NCBI RefSeq assembly: GCF_022690765.1
Contig: NZ_JALCZA010000001.1
Coordinates: 62,001-126,000 of the forward strand
DNA length: 64,000 nt
Direction of reading: 5' to 3'
Source of the DNA: Anaeromyxobacter oryzisoli
GTDB lineage: Bacteria; Myxococcota; Myxococcia; Myxococcales; Anaeromyxobacteraceae
The number at the start of each line of letters is the position of its first letter. Positions within the stretch are counted from its first letter, which is position 1. Below, piece by piece: positions 62,853 to 64,000 of this stretch. The translations under genes and the position numbers were made by a program. The notes beneath the pieces are model-generated. The model did not search any database, was not told where the DNA came from, and was given only the letters and a program-made list of their open reading frames with translations.

Positions 62853-63545
62853 TCACACCCGCTGATTCCGCCCCCGCGACAGCATCAGCAGGACCCCGGC
62901 GACCTCCTCGACGACCTCGGCGAGGCGGCGGGAGACGTCGAGCTCCTCGAGGAGGCGCTGCCGGTCCTCGGGCTCCGAGATGGCGGCCGCGGCCACGACG
63001 TCGGCGATCGCGGAGGCGTCCTTCATCTGCGCGACGGCCTCAGCGAGCGCGGGCGCGCCGGACTCGGCGGGGAGCCGCTGCGCGAGCTGGTAGACGAGCT
63101 GCCGGAGCGACTCGAGGGCGGGCTGGAGCGTGGCCCGATCCGCGGGCCAGACGTCCTCCAGGATCTCGGCGCGGAACTCGCGGTAGGGGTGCGCCGCGGG
63201 CAGCTCCTCGAGGAGCCGCACGCGGGCGATCCCCCGGACCACGACGTCGAAGCGCCCGTCCTCGTGCCGCTCCACCTGCTCGAGGAGGCCCGCGCCCGCC
63301 ACCGGGAACACCGGCGGGTGCGGCTCGTGCGCCGCCTCCCGGGACCCGAGGCCGGGCACCGCCAGCACGCGGTCGCCGCCGAGCGCGTCCTCGACGAGCG
63401 CGCGGTAGCGCGGCTCGAAGACGTGAAACGGCGTGGGCGTCCCGGGCAGGACGACCACGCCGTGGAGAGGAAACACCTTGAGAGCGGCGCACGCCTTCGC
63501 GAGCGCCGCCCTGGGTGACGGCGGAGCGATCCGCTCCGCGCACAT
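62853..63545 (-). CDS. LON substrate-binding domain protein
   Basis: 230 residues. The first 200 form the LON N-terminal domain: ALKVFPLHGVVVLPGTPTPFHVFEPRYRALVEDAL, then VFPVAGAGLLEQVERHEDGRFDVVVRGIARVRLLEEL. There is no ATPase or protease part; standalone LON-domain proteins of this size are common and may regulate Lon or bind unfolded protein. It starts directly after the pyrophosphatase stop, one base apart, so the two are probably transcribed together. Confidence 0.9.
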   Translation of the reverse strand: MCAERIAPPSPRAALAKACAALKVFPLHGVVVLPGTPTPFHVFEPRYRALVEDALGGDRVLAVPGLGSREAAHEPHPPVFPVAGAGLLEQVERHEDGRFDVVVRGIARVRLLEELPAAHPYREFRAEILEDVWPADRATLQPALESLRQLVYQLAQRLPAESGAPALAEAVAQMKDASAIADVVAAAAISEPEDRQRLLEELDVSRRLAEVVEEVAGVLLMLSRGRNQRV

Positions 63546-63546
63546 C

Positions 63547-64000
<454 letters not shown>

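Overview
The window is about 64 kb of very GC-rich DNA (roughly 70% or more by eye) with dense, often overlapping genes, many GTG starts and strong third-position G/C bias. A response regulator fused to a DUF4388 domain, a MoxR/DUF58/BatA/DUF4175 cluster, a membrane pyrophosphatase and a very large polysaccharide locus fit a myxobacterium. Anaeromyxobacter is my best guess; this is inference from gene content and not a database match. I saw no rRNA, tRNA, CRISPR array or intact transposase.

Layout. (1) 1-5.5 kb: a DUF2332 protein, a short-chain dehydrogenase bracketed by two foldback repeats, a response regulator, a hairpin-rich spacer, a zinc-ribbon protein and NagZ. (2) 5.5-15.8 kb, minus strand: DUF4175, peptidase-MA/TPR, MoxR ATPase, GIY-YIG, DUF58 and BatA/VWA, probably one envelope-associated system. 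(3) 16-21 kb: an ECF sigma/anti-sigma/secreted-protein operon, then a TetR gene divergent from a HAD dehalogenase-sigma factor pair, with DsrE and peroxiredoxin genes. (4) 21-49 kb: a capsule, O-antigen or exopolysaccharide locus holding rmlACBD, a low-molecular-weight phosphatase, a CapD/WbpM-type dehydratase, a WecA-type initiating transferase, capE/F/G (UDP-L-FucNAc), several glycosyltransferases, an acetyltransferase, Wzx, two Wzy/ligase-like proteins, a tyrosine kinase chain-length regulator and a secreted DUF4091 protein. (5) 49-53 kb: an SDR/TetR divergent pair with clear operators, then decayed toxin-antitoxin material (duplicated PIN fragments, MNT plus a truncated HEPN gene). (6) 53-62 kb: more sugar-nucleotide genes (fcl, gmd, ugd), a fused glycosyltransferase-methyltransferase, a NAD-dependent epimerase, a bacterial eRF1-like protein and a nucleotidyltransferase-like protein. 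(7) 62-64 kb: a four-helix-bundle (S23) gene between foldback repeats, a LON-domain protein and the C-terminal end of a membrane pyrophosphatase.

How the genes work together. rmlACBD makes dTDP-L-rhamnose, capE/F/G makes UDP-L-FucNAc, gmd/fcl makes GDP-L-fucose and ugd makes UDP-glucuronate. These probably feed the WecA-type start, the glycosyltransferases, Wzx export and Wzy polymerisation, with chain length set by the tyrosine kinase and its phosphatase. I see no outer-membrane export (Wza/OPX) gene here.

The most unusual signal is a dispersed palindromic repeat, visible at many intergenic sites, that is also inserted in frame inside coding genes. It adds about 40 residues to RmlD, about 135 residues to the DUF4175 protein and a roughly 108-residue tail to the GIY-YIG protein. 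Two further repeat families and several gene remnants (a glycosyltransferase, a tyrosine-kinase tail, PIN toxins, a HEPN toxin, a frameshifted membrane protein) point to repeated rearrangement of the accessory regions.
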